A stretch of DNA of 64,000 nucleotides, from contig NZ_CP095743.1 in assembly GCF_022049065.2 (NCBI RefSeq), forward strand, positions 1,441,001-1,505,000. Direction: 5' to 3'. Made by a program: the position numbers and the translations under genes. The notes beneath the pieces were generated by a model, which was not told where the DNA came from, did not search any database, and was given only the letters and a program-made list of their open reading frames with translations. Source of the DNA: Niallia sp. Man26 (GTDB lineage: Bacteria > Bacillota > Bacilli > Bacillales > Cytobacillaceae). This document shows, piece after piece, positions 48,356 to 58,534 of this stretch (its first letter is position 1; the number at the start of each line of letters is the position of its first letter).

Positions 48356-48564
48356 TTATGTATACGATGATGCCGGAGGAGTTAATGTTTCCTATCGGTC
48401 AAGAAACGTATGAAAAACAGCAAGTAATTGATTTTAACGGTATTCCGCTCCTCGTTGCCAAAAATGAGATGCATGAATATGAGGTAGTGCGTGTGCTTTC
48501 GACAGATCCAAGCCATTATTTGCATGCTCCTGTTCAGCCAGGGGCAAAGATTCCATTATTATGA
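48352..48564 (+). CDS. ylzJ: YlzJ-like protein
   Basis: A 70-residue protein of the YlzJ-like family (MMPEELMFP at the start; [20 protein letters not shown] near the end). It overlaps tepA by four bases (ATGA) and is always found beside it in relatives. Function unknown. A second in-frame ATG at 48358 is an alternative start. Confidence 0.88.
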   Translation: MIMYTMMPEELMFPIGQETYEKQQVIDFNGIPLLVAKNEMHEYEVVRVLSTDPSHYLHAPVQPGAKIPLL

Positions 48565-48591
48565 CTGTATTTTTCCATCTTATGATATAAT
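48562..48591 (+). promoter_or_regulatory. Possible sigma-A promoter upstream of spoIIIE
   Basis: Extended -10 TGA-TATAAT (48586-48591) with only a weak -35 (TGACTG). It precedes the terminator hairpin at 48612, so transcripts would meet an early terminator. Confidence 0.45.
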
Positions 48592-48611
48592 AGAATTGAA
48601 TAACCAAACAT

Positions 48612-48639
48612 TAAGCAGCCGAACTAAGGCTGCTTATTT
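48612..48639 (+). terminator. Intrinsic terminator between ylzJ and spoIIIE
   Basis: TAAGCAGCC-GAACTAA-GGCTGCTTA then TTTC; perfect nine-pair stem with a short T tract. May act as attenuator. Confidence 0.7.
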
Positions 48640-48686
48640 CATACATAAAGATACTTAAGAAAACATAGAAACATTAGGTGATAAAC

Positions 48687-51044
48687 ATGGCAAAAAGAAA
48701 AACAAGAAAAACGAAAAAGAAACAGCATCTGAAAAAAACAATTCAGTATGAACTTGCTGCTCTTCTTTTAATTACGTTAAGCTTTATCTCTATCTTGCAG
48801 CTAGGAGTTGTAGGAAAGACGATTGTGCTGTTCTTTCGTTTCTTTACGGGTGAATGGTATATTTTAAGCCTCCTTGGGCTGATTGTATATGGCGGCTATT
48901 TGATGTGGAAAAGAGAGAAGCCATATTTATTTCATACTAAACTGAATGGCCTCTATTTAATTGTTGGAGCAATCCTGCTTTTAACCCATGTATCTTTGTT
49001 TAATATGCTGTCAGGAGAAGGTAGATTTACCAATCCAAGCGTCATTTTTAATACTTGGGAGCTGTTTTGGTATGAAGCGGACGGCAATGCCTCAAAGATT
49101 GGCTTGGGAGGCGGTATGATTGGGGCAGTCCTGTTTGCGATGTTTCATTATTTATTTGATACGGCAGGCACGCAAATTGTCAGCTTCTTAGCCATTATTA
49201 CAGGTATAATTCTGTTGACAGGCAAGACGCTCAGCGGTGCTTTCCGCAAGATGATGCTGTCTATTTGGAGCTTTATAAAGCGGCAATGGCTGGAGTTTCT
49301 AGATGATATTCGTGAGTGGAAAGAAGCGCGCATTGCGAAAAGGGAAGCGAAAAAAGCGGACAGGCAGTCAGACCGGACAGCAAGGAGACAAAGAGTGGAG
49401 CGTAGACAAGAAGCTGAGGAGGAAGTTCAGCCTTTAATTGTTAATCCACCTATCCAGCAGTCTGAAGAGCCTGCATATGCTGAACCTATCATTTCTTCTT
49501 TTACAGAGAATGCTTATGATGACAGACAAGTCCAGGAAGAAGCTGGCAACGCTAGTGAACCAATTGAAACAGAGGAGATTATTGCTCCGATTACCTTCAC
49601 AGAGGTGGAGAATAAAGATTATGAGCTTCCGCCTATCAAACTATTAATGGCCCCGAAAAAGGCAGACCAAAGCGGAGAATATGAACAAATTCATGCAAAT
49701 GCAGCAAAGCTGGAGAGAACATTCCATAGTTTTGGTGTTAAGGCAAAGGTAACTGAGGTCCATCTCGGCCCTGCTGTCACAAAGTATGAAGTGCATCCGA
49801 GCGAGGGAGTTAAGGTAAGCAAGATTGTCAATTTAAGTGATGACTTGGCATTGGCTCTTGCGGCAAAGGACATCCGCATTGAAGCGCCAATCCCAGGCAA
49901 ATCGGCAATTGGGATTGAAGTGCCTAATTCGGAAGTAGCGATGGTGTCATTACGGGAAGTGCTCGAAACGAATAAAAATGATAAGCCGGAAAGTAAGTTA
50001 ATGATCGCATTCGGGCGAGATATTACAGGGAATGCTGTTTGTGCTGAACTGAATAAGATGCCCCATCTGCTTGTTGCCGGAGCAACCGGGAGCGGTAAGA
50101 GTGTCTGCATCAATGGGATTATCACAAGCATTCTCATGCGGGCAAAACCGCATGAGGTTAAGATGATGATGATTGACCCGAAGATGGTCGAGTTGAATGT
50201 GTATAATGGTATTCCCCATCTCCTTGCACCTGTTGTTACGAATGCGAAAAAAGCATCTCAGGCTCTTCAGAAGGTCGTAAGCGAAATGGAAAGAAGATAT
50301 GATTTGTTTTCCCATACAGGAACTCGTAATATTGAAGGCTATAATGACTATGTCAAAAGGTATAATGCAGAGGAGCAGGAAAAGCAGCCTCTTTTGCCGT
50401 ATATTGTCGTGATCGTAGATGAGCTTGCAGACTTAATGATGGTCGCGTCTAATGATGTGGAAGATTCGATAACAAGACTGGCGCAGATGGCGCGTGCAGC
50501 TGGAATTCATTTAATCATCGCAACACAGCGCCCTTCTGTTGATGTAATCACAGGTGTCATCAAGGCGAATATCCCTTCACGGATTGCCTTTGCTGTATCT
50601 TCTCAAACAGATTCTCGGACAATCCTTGACATGGGCGGAGCGGAGAAGCTTCTTGGCCGCGGTGATATGCTGTTTTTCCCATATGGAGCGAGCAAACCAG
50701 TTCGTGTTCAAGGTGCTTTCTTGTCGGATGAGGAAGTGGAAGAAGTAGTGGACTTTGTTATCGGCCAGCAAAAGGCCCAGTATCAGGAGGAGATGATTCC
50801 TGATGAGATTGCTGAAACAAATCAAGGAGCTGTAGAGGACGATTTGTATGGAGAAGCTGTCGACTTGATTATTGAAATGCAGACTGCGTCTGTAAGTATG
50901 CTACAAAGACGGTTTAGAATCGGATATACAAGAGCTGCCCGCCTCATTGACGAAATGGAGGCAAGGGGCATCGTCGGTCCGTATGAGGGCAGCAAACCGC
51001 GGACAGTTCTTGTGCCAAAAGCATCAGAAGAGATCAATTTATAA
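48687..51044 (+). CDS. spoIIIE: DNA translocase SpoIIIE (FtsK family)
   Basis: SpoIIIE pumps the chromosome into the forespore across the sporulation septum and clears trapped DNA. The 785-residue protein has four or five N-terminal membrane segments (about residues 20-175), a charged linker (about 190-300), and the motor with Walker [14 protein letters not shown] near residue 466, Walker [12 protein letters not shown] near 590, and a C-terminal gamma winged-helix ([19 protein letters not shown]). ATG 48687 is six bases after TTAGGTG; a GTG at 48678 is less well placed. Confidence 0.96.
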   Translation: MAKRKTRKTKKKQHLKKTIQYELAALLLITLSFISILQLGVVGKTIVLFFRFFTGEWYILSLLGLIVYGGYLMWKREKPYLFHTKLNGLYLIVGAILLLTHVSLFNMLSGEGRFTNPSVIFNTWELFWYEADGNASKIGLGGGMIGAVLFAMFHYLFDTAGTQIVSFLAIITGIILLTGKTLSGAFRKMMLSIWSFIKRQWLEFLDDIREWKEARIAKREAKKADRQSDRTARRQRVERRQEAEEEVQPLIVNPPIQQSEEPAYAEPIISSFTENAYDDRQVQEEAGNASEPIETEEIIAPITFTEVENKDYELPPIKLLMAPKKADQSGEYEQIHANAAKLERTFHSFGVKAKVTEVHLGPAVTKYEVHPSEGVKVSKIVNLSDDLALALAAKDIRIEAPIPGKSAIGIEVPNSEVAMVSLREVLETNKNDKPESKLMIAFGRDITGNAVCAELNKMPHLLVAGATGSGKSVCINGIITSILMRAKPHEVKMMMIDPKMVELNVYNGIPHLLAPVVTNAKKASQALQKVVSEMERRYDLFSHTGTRNIEGYNDYVKRYNAEEQEKQPLLPYIVVIVDELADLMMVASNDVEDSITRLAQMARAAGIHLIIATQRPSVDVITGVIKANIPSRIAFAVSSQTDSRTILDMGGAEKLLGRGDMLFFPYGASKPVRVQGAFLSDEEVEEVVDFVIGQQKAQYQEEMIPDEIAETNQGAVEDDLYGEAVDLIIEMQTASVSMLQRRFRIGYTRAARLIDEMEARGIVGPYEGSKPRTVLVPKASEEINL

Positions 51045-51160
51045 AACGGATTATCTTTCGTACGCCGAAATAGGTTATACTATTAAAGTTCGGTTTTAAG
51101 CATTATAATACAAATGTTTTACTAGACTAAAGGAAAAAATATCTTGTAAAGACGAATATT

Positions 51161-51224
51161 AAGAGAAAGAAGCAATAGAATTGGAAGTCATTTCCGGACA
51201 ATTGTTTCTTTTCTCTTTTTTTTT
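51161..51224 (+). terminator. Long intrinsic terminator downstream of spoIIIE
   Basis: AAGAGAAAGAAGCAAT pairs with ATTGTTTCTTTTCTCTT (one bulge, one G-U) around an inner GGAA/TTCC hairpin; nine Ts follow. Confidence 0.85.
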
Positions 51225-51269
51225 CGACTTATTTCACAATTCACTATTTATTTATTAGTCAAAAAGTGT

Positions 51270-51275
51270 TATAGT
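51270..51275 (+). promoter_or_regulatory. Extended -10 element of gntR regulator gene
   Basis: TGT-TATAGT, about 75 bases before the gene; the -35 is weak. Confidence 0.45.
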
Positions 51276-51300
51276 ATTTTCGATTAGTAGGAATGATTGA

Positions 51301-51318
51301 ACATCAGATGTCTGATGT
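51301..51318 (+). promoter_or_regulatory. Perfect dyad, candidate GntR operator
   Basis: ACATCAG-ATGT-CTGATGT is a 7+7 perfect inverted repeat between the -10 element and the gene. Self-binding by the GntR product is likely for this class but inferred. Confidence 0.55.
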
Positions 51319-51345
51319 CTTAGAAAGTTTTTGGAGGAAGGTCGC

Positions 51346-52077
51346 ATGCTAATTAAGTCAGATACAAGGCATTTATATTTGCAGGTTGTGGACAGACTGA
51401 AACGTGATATTGAGAATGGGATTTACAAAGAAAAAGAAAAATTCCCTTCTGAATTTGAGCTTGCAAAAACTTTGGGCGTAAGCAGAGCTACTTTAAGAGA
51501 GGCGCTGCGCACACTGGAAGAGGAAAATGTCATCATAAGGCGTCATGGCGTTGGGACATTTGTCAACAGCAAGCCGCTTTTCAATTCAGGCATTGAACAG
51601 CTCCACAGTGTGACCCACATGATTCGGCAAGCTGGAATGAATCCAGGAACAATTTTTCTAAGTTCAACAACTCAATGTTCAACTGAAGAGGATGCAAGGC
51701 GTTTTTCCTGCACGCAAGACGAAGAGATAGTAGTGATCGAACGTGTTCGAACTGCTAACGGAGAGCCTGTTGTTTATTGTATAGACAAGCTTCTGCAAAA
51801 TATTCTGCCTGAAAGATTTTCGTATGAAAACGATTCAATTTTTCAGTTTTTGGAAGCGGATGCCCAAAAGAAAATTACATATGCTGTCGCGCAAATCGAG
51901 CCGATCGGCTATCATGAAAAAATCTCTCCGATCTTACAATGCGAGCCTGAAACTGCACTGCTAGTCTTAAAGCAGATGCATTATGATGAAAAGGATGAGC
52001 CGGTGCTTTATTCAGTCAATTACTTTAGAGCCGATAAGTTTAGCTTTCAAGTGCTAAGAAAACGAATTTATTCGTGA
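51346..52077 (+). CDS. ymfC: GntR-family regulator with UTRA domain (YmfC-like)
   Basis: A 243-residue regulator: winged helix-turn-helix at residues about 8-70 ([26 protein letters not shown]) followed by a UTRA effector-binding domain. Start ATG 51346, with GGAGGAAGG just upstream. It occupies the place of B. subtilis ymfC after spoIIIE. Next to it stands a nucleoside importer operon, so a nucleoside or sugar ligand is plausible; this is inference. A perfect dyad in its own upstream region suggests autoregulation. Confidence 0.88.
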   Translation: MLIKSDTRHLYLQVVDRLKRDIENGIYKEKEKFPSEFELAKTLGVSRATLREALRTLEEENVIIRRHGVGTFVNSKPLFNSGIEQLHSVTHMIRQAGMNPGTIFLSSTTQCSTEEDARRFSCTQDEEIVVIERVRTANGEPVVYCIDKLLQNILPERFSYENDSIFQFLEADAQKKITYAVAQIEPIGYHEKISPILQCEPETALLVLKQMHYDEKDEPVLYSVNYFRADKFSFQVLRKRIYS

Positions 52078-52151
52078 CAATCGGAGAAACTATTGTTAAA
52101 GCATTTCTCACTATGAAAACAAAAAACAAAAAAAATTAGGGGGTACAAACC

Positions 52152-53213
52152 TTGAAAAAGCGTAAATTTGGTTTAGCGCTGTCCTTAGTACTTGCTGCTG
52201 GGACTGTTTTAGGGGCTTGTGGTAAAAACGATGATAACGAAGGATCTTCTGGAGAAGAAAAGAGTGATTCTTTCAGCGTTGCAATGGTAACAGATGTCGG
52301 CGGTGTTGATGATAAATCATTCAACCAGTCAGCATGGGAAGGCCTGCAAGCTTTCGGTAAAGCAAATGGACTTGACAAAGGAAATGGTATCGACTATTTA
52401 CAATCTCAATCAGACTCTGATTATTCAACAAACTTGAACAGCTTAGTACGCCAAAAATATGACTTAGTGTATGGTATTGGTTTCATGATGGAAGGGGCAA
52501 TTGATGAAATTGCTAAACAGCAAACAGATGCTCATTTTGCAATTGTTGATGCTGTAGTTGACGAACCAAACGTAGCAAGCATTACATTTAAGGAACAAGA
52601 AGCAGGCTTCCTTGCTGGAGTAGCTGCTGGTAAAGCAACAAAAACAAATAAAATCGGATTCATCGGCGGAGTAGAAAGTGAAGTTATCACTCGCTTTGAA
52701 GCTGGCTTTGAAGCTGGTGTAAAAGAAGCTAACCCTGACGCTACAATTGATTCCCAATATGCTGGTGCATTTGACAAGCCGGAAGTTGGAAAAACAATTG
52801 CAAGCAAAATGTACTCTTCTGATGTTGACGTAATTTTCCACGCTTCAGGCGGAACTGGTGCTGGTCTTTTCACAGAAGCTCGTGAGCTAAAGGAAAAAGA
52901 TCCATCAAGAGCAATCTGGGCAATCGGTGTTGACTCTGACCAAGCATCTGAAGGTGTTGTCGGCGACCACAATATCGTATTGACTTCTGCACTTAAAGGT
53001 GTGTCTGCTGCAGTTCAAGATATCTCAACTAAAGCTCAAGAAGGAAACTTCCCAGGCGGAGAAACTTCTGTATACGGACTTGCTGAAGACGGTGTTGGTC
53101 TAGCTGAAATCAACGAAGAAGCAGAAAACAAAGCAGACATCGAAGCTGCTGTTAAAGAATGGACAGACAAAATTAAAAACGGTGAGTACACTGTTCCTGA
53201 TACTGTACAATAA
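52152..53213 (+). CDS. BMP-family nucleoside-binding lipoprotein
   Basis: The substrate-binding protein of a nucleoside ABC importer (Bmp/Med/NupN family). The signal peptide ends in lipobox VLGAC with Cys23, so it is anchored by lipid on the outer face of the membrane. The ligand-binding region contains [17 protein letters not shown] and [24 protein letters not shown] 52152 with TTAGGGGGT seven bases upstream is the start. 353 residues. It is followed by two terminators and then the ATPase and permease genes. Confidence 0.92.
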   Translation: MKKRKFGLALSLVLAAGTVLGACGKNDDNEGSSGEEKSDSFSVAMVTDVGGVDDKSFNQSAWEGLQAFGKANGLDKGNGIDYLQSQSDSDYSTNLNSLVRQKYDLVYGIGFMMEGAIDEIAKQQTDAHFAIVDAVVDEPNVASITFKEQEAGFLAGVAAGKATKTNKIGFIGGVESEVITRFEAGFEAGVKEANPDATIDSQYAGAFDKPEVGKTIASKMYSSDVDVIFHASGGTGAGLFTEARELKEKDPSRAIWAIGVDSDQASEGVVGDHNIVLTSALKGVSAAVQDISTKAQEGNFPGGETSVYGLAEDGVGLAEINEEAENKADIEAAVKEWTDKIKNGEYTVPDTVQ

Positions 53214-53235
53214 TTAGATTTAAGAAGTTTTTACA

Positions 53236-53276
53236 GGAATAAGTGGTTTGCATGGCAAAACACTTATTCCTTTTTT
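53236..53276 (+). terminator. Intrinsic terminator after the lipoprotein gene
   Basis: GGAATAAGTG pairs perfectly with CACTTATTCC, with TTTGC/GCAAA inside, then six Ts. Confidence 0.9.
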
Positions 53277-53300
53277 ACGACCATAACTAGAATTTTAACT

Positions 53301-53325
53301 AAAAGGCAGAAGCCTTCTGCTTTTT
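53301..53325 (+). terminator. Second tandem terminator before the ABC genes
   Basis: AAAA-GGCAGA-AGCCT-TCTGC-TTTTT, 30 bases after the first terminator. Confidence 0.7.
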
Positions 53326-53476
53326 ATTAAAAATTTTACGATGGTGAAATTATAGCGAAATAGTTAAATATCATAGGTTGCAGAAATTCCTCTTACTGCT
53401 GACACTTAAATATTTTTTTGCCAGCTGTATTTTTAATTATTTGACATTCGTTTGTGGAGAAGAAGGAGTGAATGAG

Positions 53477-55012
53477 ATGGAATATGTTATTGAGATGCTG
53501 AATATCCGAAAAGAATTTCCTGGAATTGTTGCCAATAACAATATAACCCTTCAGTTAAAAAAAGGGGAAATTCATGCATTGTTAGGGGAAAACGGTGCAG
53601 GAAAGTCAACATTGATGAACGTATTGTTCGGACTTTATCAGCCGGAAAGAGGAGAAATCAGAGCAAGAGGGAAAGTGGTCAACATCTCCAACCCTAATGT
53701 AGCGAATGATTTGGGCATCGGGATGGTCCATCAGCATTTCATGCTGATCGATACCTTTACTGTTACAGAAAACATTATTTTAGGAAAAGAAACAGTAAGT
53801 AAAGGAAAAATAGACTTAAAAAAGGCAGAAAATGAAGTAAGAGAAATCAGTGAGCGTTACGGGCTTGCAGTAGACCCACGGGCGAAAATTTCTGATATTT
53901 CTGTAGGTATGCAGCAAAGGGTGGAAATCTTAAAGACTTTATACCGCGGAGCGGAAATCCTTATCTTTGATGAGCCTACTGCTGTGCTGACACCTCAGGA
54001 AATTACAGAACTCATTGGCATCTTTAAAACATTGATTAAGGAAGGAAAATCCATCATCTTAATCACTCATAAGCTGAAGGAAATCATGGAAGTTTGTGAT
54101 CGTGTAACCGTTATCCGCAAAGGGGAAGGAATCGGTACATACGATGTAAGCGGAACAAATCCAACAGAGCTTGCAAACTTGATGGTCGGCCGTGAAGTTA
54201 CATTCAAAACCGACAAAAAAGCACCGCAGCCTAAAGAGACAGTTTTGGAAATTTCTGATTTGACTGTTAAAGATTCTAGGGGAGTACCTGTTGTAAATTC
54301 GCTTAACTTGAATGTCCGTGCCGGCGAAGTAGTCGGAATTGCCGGTGTAGATGGTAACGGGCAGTCAGAGCTGATTGAAGCGATAACAGGGCTGCTAAAA
54401 AAAGATAACGGAAGCATTAAACTGAACGGCAAAGAGCTCAGCGTGCTGACACCTAGAAAAATCACAGAAAGCGGTCTCGGCCATATCCCGCAAGACCGTC
54501 ATAAACACGGCTTAGTTCTTGATTTCCCAATTGGTCAAAACATGGTGCTGCAAACGTATTACAAACAGCCATTTTCTAAGGCTGGCTTCTTGAACAAACG
54601 GGAAATTGATTTAAAAGCGAAAACGCTGATTGAAGAGTTCGATGTAAGAACACCTGGCGCACATACTCCAGCGAGAGCTTTATCAGGCGGTAATCAGCAG
54701 AAGGCAATCATCGGAAGAGAAGTGGACAGAAACCCAGATCTTTTGATTGCGGCACAGCCGACACGCGGACTTGATGTTGGAGCGATTGAATTTATCCATA
54801 AACGTCTGATAGAACAAAGAGATAAAGGAAAAGCGGTGTTGCTTGTTTCCTTCGAACTAGAGGAAATCTTAAATGTTAGCGACCGGATTGCTGTTATCTT
54901 TGAAGGGAATATTATTGCGGAGGTAGACCCGAAGAATACAACAGAACAAGAGCTAGGATTATTAATGGCAGGATCGAAAGATAAAAAAGTGGGTGTGGAG
55001 AAGAATGTCTAA
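53477..55012 (+). CDS. nupO: Nucleoside ABC transporter ATPase (NupO-like, two ABC domains)
   Basis: A 511-residue duplicated ABC protein as in RbsA/NupO systems. The first domain has Walker A LGENGAGKST near residue 37 and signature ISVGMQQRVEI; the second has a degenerate Walker A (AGVDGNGQSE) and signature LSGGNQQKAII, which is usual for this family. ATG 53477 is eight bases after AAGGAG; an upstream in-frame extension from 53378 has no SD. It overlaps nupP by eight bases. Confidence 0.93.
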   Translation: MEYVIEMLNIRKEFPGIVANNNITLQLKKGEIHALLGENGAGKSTLMNVLFGLYQPERGEIRARGKVVNISNPNVANDLGIGMVHQHFMLIDTFTVTENIILGKETVSKGKIDLKKAENEVREISERYGLAVDPRAKISDISVGMQQRVEILKTLYRGAEILIFDEPTAVLTPQEITELIGIFKTLIKEGKSIILITHKLKEIMEVCDRVTVIRKGEGIGTYDVSGTNPTELANLMVGREVTFKTDKKAPQPKETVLEISDLTVKDSRGVPVVNSLNLNVRAGEVVGIAGVDGNGQSELIEAITGLLKKDNGSIKLNGKELSVLTPRKITESGLGHIPQDRHKHGLVLDFPIGQNMVLQTYYKQPFSKAGFLNKREIDLKAKTLIEEFDVRTPGAHTPARALSGGNQQKAIIGREVDRNPDLLIAAQPTRGLDVGAIEFIHKRLIEQRDKGKAVLLVSFELEEILNVSDRIAVIFEGNIIAEVDPKNTTEQELGLLMAGSKDKKVGVEKNV

Positions 55013-56063
55013 TACAATAAGAAAAATAAGTATACCTGTTATATCTGTATTGCTGGGCATTATAGTTGGAACAATCATCATGCTCGTTACCGGCTATGAT
55101 CCTGCTGCAGCATATACTGCACTGTGGAACGGCGCATTCGGCGAAGTCTACTTTGTCGGTGAAGTAGTGCGCCAGATTACTCCGTTAATCCTTGCAGGAC
55201 TTGCAGTGGCATTTGCCTTCCGTACAGGCTTGTTTAATATCGGAGTAGAGGGTCAATTAATCGTCGGCTGGCTTGCAGCAGTGTGGGTCGGAGTCGCTTT
55301 TGATTTGCCGAAAATCATTCATTTGCCGTTGGCAGTGCTTGCAGGAGCAGCTGCAGGTGCATTATGGGCATTTGTGCCAGGATTTTTAAAAGCACGCTTC
55401 CGAGTGCATGAAGTAATCGTCAGCATTATGATGAACTATATCGCATTGCATGTATCAAACTATTTAATTCGTAATGTATTAACAGATAAGGCAGACCGTA
55501 CGGAAAATATTCCGGCATCTGCGTCTCTTCGCTCAGATTTCTTGAGCAGCATGACAGATTATTCCCGTTTACACTGGGGAATTTTAATAGCTCTAGCATG
55601 TGTGCTTATTATGTGGCTTATTCTTGAGAAAACCGTTAAAGGCTATGAATTGAAAGCAGTTGGCTTTAACCAGAATGCTTCGCAATATGCCGGTATGAAT
55701 GTTAACAGAAATATCGTTCTTTCTATGGTAATCTCTGGTGCCTTTGCAGGTCTTGCAGGTACAATGGAAGGATTAGGAACATTCGAATATGTCAGCAATA
55801 AAGCTGGATTCACAGGCGTAGGATTTGATGGAATCGCCGTTGCTCTTCTCGGTGCAAATGGACCATTAGGTATTGTCTTTGCAGCCGCTTTATTCGGCTT
55901 CTTGAAAGTCGGAGCGTTGAATATGCCGCTCGAGGCTGGTGTGCCGAATGAAATGGTTGATATCATCATCGCATTAATCGTATTCTTCGTGGCAGCAAAC
56001 TATATGATACGCATCTTCTTAGAGAAAATGAGCAAAAATAAAAGTAAAAAGGGGGAGAAGTAA
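55005..56063 (+). CDS. nupP: Nucleoside ABC transporter permease (NupP-like)
   Basis: A 352-residue membrane protein with about eight to ten hydrophobic segments, of the branched-chain-amino-acid/ribose-type permease family; AFRTGLFNIGVEGQLIVGW and the GFDGIAVALLGANGPLGI segment are characteristic of nucleoside permeases. The ATG 55005 overlaps the nupO stop, and nupQ begins directly after its stop. The gene order matches nupNOPQ (yufNOPQ), a guanosine importer in B. subtilis. Confidence 0.92.
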   Translation: MSNTIRKISIPVISVLLGIIVGTIIMLVTGYDPAAAYTALWNGAFGEVYFVGEVVRQITPLILAGLAVAFAFRTGLFNIGVEGQLIVGWLAAVWVGVAFDLPKIIHLPLAVLAGAAAGALWAFVPGFLKARFRVHEVIVSIMMNYIALHVSNYLIRNVLTDKADRTENIPASASLRSDFLSSMTDYSRLHWGILIALACVLIMWLILEKTVKGYELKAVGFNQNASQYAGMNVNRNIVLSMVISGAFAGLAGTMEGLGTFEYVSNKAGFTGVGFDGIAVALLGANGPLGIVFAAALFGFLKVGALNMPLEAGVPNEMVDIIIALIVFFVAANYMIRIFLEKMSKNKSKKGEK

Positions 56064-57023
56064 GTGGGATTAATGGATGTATTATTAATTGTCATTCCTT
56101 CTTCACTATTATGGGCTGCTCCGCTGATTTTTACTGCGCTTGGCGGTAACTTCTCAGAGCGTGCCGGTGTTGTTAATATCGGGCTAGAAGGTCTTATGCT
56201 GATGGGGGCATTCTCTTCCATCGTATTCAACTTAACTTTTGCAGACAGCTTAGGAGCATGGACTCCATGGGTAGCCTTATTGTGTGCAATGGTCGTTGGC
56301 GCAGTCTTTTCCTTGCTGCATGCTGTTGCGTCCATCACATTCCGCGCTGATCAGACTGTTTCCGGTGTTGCGATAAACTTGCTTGCAGCAGGTTTGGCAA
56401 TGTTTTTGGTTAAACTGATTTATGACAAAGGACAAACTGCAACAATTCAATACAGCTTCAAAAAAGTGGATATTCCAGTATTGAAAGATATTCCAGTCAT
56501 TGGAGAATTGTTCTTCCAGAATACGTACTGGACATCTTATCTGGCTATTATAGTAGCTATTATTTCTTGGTTTGTAATGTTCAAAACACCATTCGGTCTT
56601 CGTCTCCGTGCTGTTGGGGAGCATCCGATGGCAGCTGATACAATGGGTATCAATGTTACTAAAATGCGCTATATCGGTGTTGTTTTATCTGGTGCGTTAG
56701 GCGGTATCGGCGGCGGTGTGTTCGCACAGTCGATTACAAATGACTTCACTCATTCTACAATCAGCGGACAAGGGTTCATGGCTCTTGCAGCATTGATTTT
56801 CGGAAAGTGGAATCCATTAGGAGCGATGGGTGCGGCCCTGTTCTTCGGATTTGCCCAATCATTGAGCATCGTCGGAAGCAGCTTGCCATTCCTTGAGAAC
56901 ATTCCGAATGTATACTTGCTGATTGCCCCATATGTGCTGACAATCATCGCACTTACTGGCTTCATCGGCAGAGCAGATGCACCGAAAGCTTCCGGTGTCC
57001 CATATATAAAAGGAAGCAGATAA
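56064..57023 (+). CDS. nupQ: Nucleoside ABC transporter permease (NupQ-like)
   Basis: The second permease subunit, 319 residues, with NFSERAGVVNIGLEGLMLMGAF near residue 28, mirroring the NIGVEGQL motif of its partner, and GFMALAALIFGKWNPLGA near 235. The start is GTG 56064, six bases after GGGGGAG and immediately after the nupP stop. A perfect terminator closes the operon. Confidence 0.92.
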   Translation: MGLMDVLLIVIPSSLLWAAPLIFTALGGNFSERAGVVNIGLEGLMLMGAFSSIVFNLTFADSLGAWTPWVALLCAMVVGAVFSLLHAVASITFRADQTVSGVAINLLAAGLAMFLVKLIYDKGQTATIQYSFKKVDIPVLKDIPVIGELFFQNTYWTSYLAIIVAIISWFVMFKTPFGLRLRAVGEHPMAADTMGINVTKMRYIGVVLSGALGGIGGGVFAQSITNDFTHSTISGQGFMALAALIFGKWNPLGAMGAALFFGFAQSLSIVGSSLPFLENIPNVYLLIAPYVLTIIALTGFIGRADAPKASGVPYIKGSR

Positions 57024-57032
57024 TTATATTAC

Positions 57033-57073
57033 AAAAATCTCCTAGTTGCATTTATGCAACAGGAGATTTTTTT
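57033..57073 (+). terminator. Intrinsic terminator after nupQ
   Basis: AAAAATCTCCT-a-GTTGCA pairs with TGCAAC-AGGAGATTTTTTT; near perfect. Confidence 0.95.
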
Positions 57074-57145
57074 GTTTTAAGGATTATGAAGTGGTATTAA
57101 AACATACGATTTGATAAACACGGTTGTGATTTGCACGAAAGAAAC

Positions 57146-57175
57146 TTGAAAACGTGTGCTTAACAAAGTTATAGT
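57146..57175 (+). promoter_or_regulatory. Sigma-A promoter of ymfF-ymfH
   Basis: TTGAAA, 18 bases, TATAGT, about 80 bases before ymfF. Confidence 0.6.
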
Positions 57176-57256
57176 AAGAATATCCTTTGTATTAGAGTCA
57201 ATACTATAGTTATAAAAATATGCATTTTTTAGTGCAGTGAACTTAGGAGGTAGCCC

Positions 57257-58534
57257 ATGAGTGTTGCTGAAGAGAAAGTCAGGAAATACGGCGGATATAA
57301 TCTGCATACTGTTAAGACAGAGAAGTTTAAAACAAATAATATTGTCGTAAAGTGGAAGGCTCCCATTACAGAAGAAAGTGCTACATTAAGGGCTCTTTTG
57401 CCGTATGTCCTGCAAAACAGCTCCAATAAGTACCCAAATACCGCAACACTTCGTTCATATTTGGAAGAGTTATATGGAGCGACATTTTTTATTGACCTTT
57501 CCAAAAAAGGTGATTATCAAATTATTTCCTTCTCCTTAGAAATAGCTAATGAAAAGTTTTTGAGCAATCCAGACCCGCTGCTGAAAAAAGGCGTCGATTT
57601 TTTGGCGGAAATTCTTTTTAACCCTAACGGAGATGGAAAATCCTTTGTAGCAAAAATAGTCGAAGATGAAAAAAGGGCCTTGAAGCAAAGAATTCAATCC
57701 ATTTATGATGACAAAATGAGGTATGCTAATTTCCGTTTAGTAGAAGAAATGTTTAAAGGAGAGCCATATGCTTTAGGTGTAAACGGCATTGCTGATAAGG
57801 TAGATCCTATCACAGCAGAAGAACTGTATCAATACTATGAGAAATCGCGACAAGAGGATCAAATCGATGTATTTGTTGTAGGAGATATTGATGAAGAGGA
57901 AATAGCCTCTTATATAAGCACAAAGCTGCCATTTGCTGATAGAACGGCTTCCGAACATACGAGGGCGGTACATAAGGAAGTAAAGGAAAAGGAAGTAAAG
58001 GAAGTTCAAGATGTGAAACAAGGCAAACTTCATATCGGTTACAGAACAAATGTTGTGTATGGGGATGAAGATTATTTTGCTTTGCAAATATTCAATGGCA
58101 TTTATGGCGGCTTTTCCCACTCCAAGCTTTTCCTTAATGTAAGAGAAAAAGAAAGTCTTGCTTACTATGCTGCAAGCCGGATTGAAAGTCATAAAGGCTT
58201 GTTGATGGTTTTGTCAGGGATTGACCAGCAAAATTATGAAAAGGCTGTATCTATCATTAAGGAGCAGTTAGAGCTAATGAAAAAGGGTGATTTCACTGAT
58301 GATGAAATTATGCAGACAAAGGCAGTCACTCATAATCAAATACTTGAAACACTTGATACAGCAAGAGGTATGATTGAGGTGTTCTACCATAATGCAGTAA
58401 GCGGTGTAAAAGTGGATATGTCCCAATGGCTGCAATCCATCAGCAAGGTAACGAAGGAAGAAATTCAAAGTGTTGCTAATAAAATCGAATTGGATACAAT
58501 CTATTTCCTATCAGGATCGGAGGGGAATAACTAA
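57257..58534 (+). CDS. ymfF: M16-family protein YmfF, zinc motif absent
   Basis: A 425-residue M16 peptidase homologue. At the place where HxxEH should stand the sequence reads YVLQNSSNKYPN, so it should be proteolytically inactive; the C-terminal M16 domain (GGFSHSKLFLNVREKESLAYYA) is kept. YmfH, encoded next with a one-base stop/start overlap, has an intact motif. The pair resembles the alpha/beta heterodimers of this family, one chain catalytic and one supporting. TTAGGAGG precedes ATG 57257. Confidence 0.92.
   Translation: MSVAEEKVRKYGGYNLHTVKTEKFKTNNIVVKWKAPITEESATLRALLPYVLQNSSNKYPNTATLRSYLEELYGATFFIDLSKKGDYQIISFSLEIANEKFLSNPDPLLKKGVDFLAEILFNPNGDGKSFVAKIVEDEKRALKQRIQSIYDDKMRYANFRLVEEMFKGEPYALGVNGIADKVDPITAEELYQYYEKSRQEDQIDVFVVGDIDEEEIASYISTKLPFADRTASEHTRAVHKEVKEKEVKEVQDVKQGKLHIGYRTNVVYGDEDYFALQIFNGIYGGFSHSKLFLNVREKESLAYYAASRIESHKGLLMVLSGIDQQNYEKAVSIIKEQLELMKKGDFTDDEIMQTKAVTHNQILETLDTARGMIEVFYHNAVSGVKVDMSQWLQSISKVTKEEIQSVANKIELDTIYFLSGSEGNN

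Larger units (their letters stand above)
51045..51345 (+). other. spoIIIE-gntR intergenic region
   Basis: No gene seen. It contains promoter-like hexamers TATACT (51076-51081) and TATAAT (51104-51109), a large terminator (51161-51224), the gntR -10 element and a perfect dyad (51301-51318). The promoter-terminator pair would allow a short RNA of about 110-130 bases. Confidence 0.5.

Noticed and set aside
53378..53476. 33-residue hydrophobic N-terminal extension of the nucleoside ATPase
   Set aside because: No SD for it, and cytoplasmic ABC ATPases of this family start at the MEYVIEMLNI-type segment; ATG 53477 has AAGGAG.
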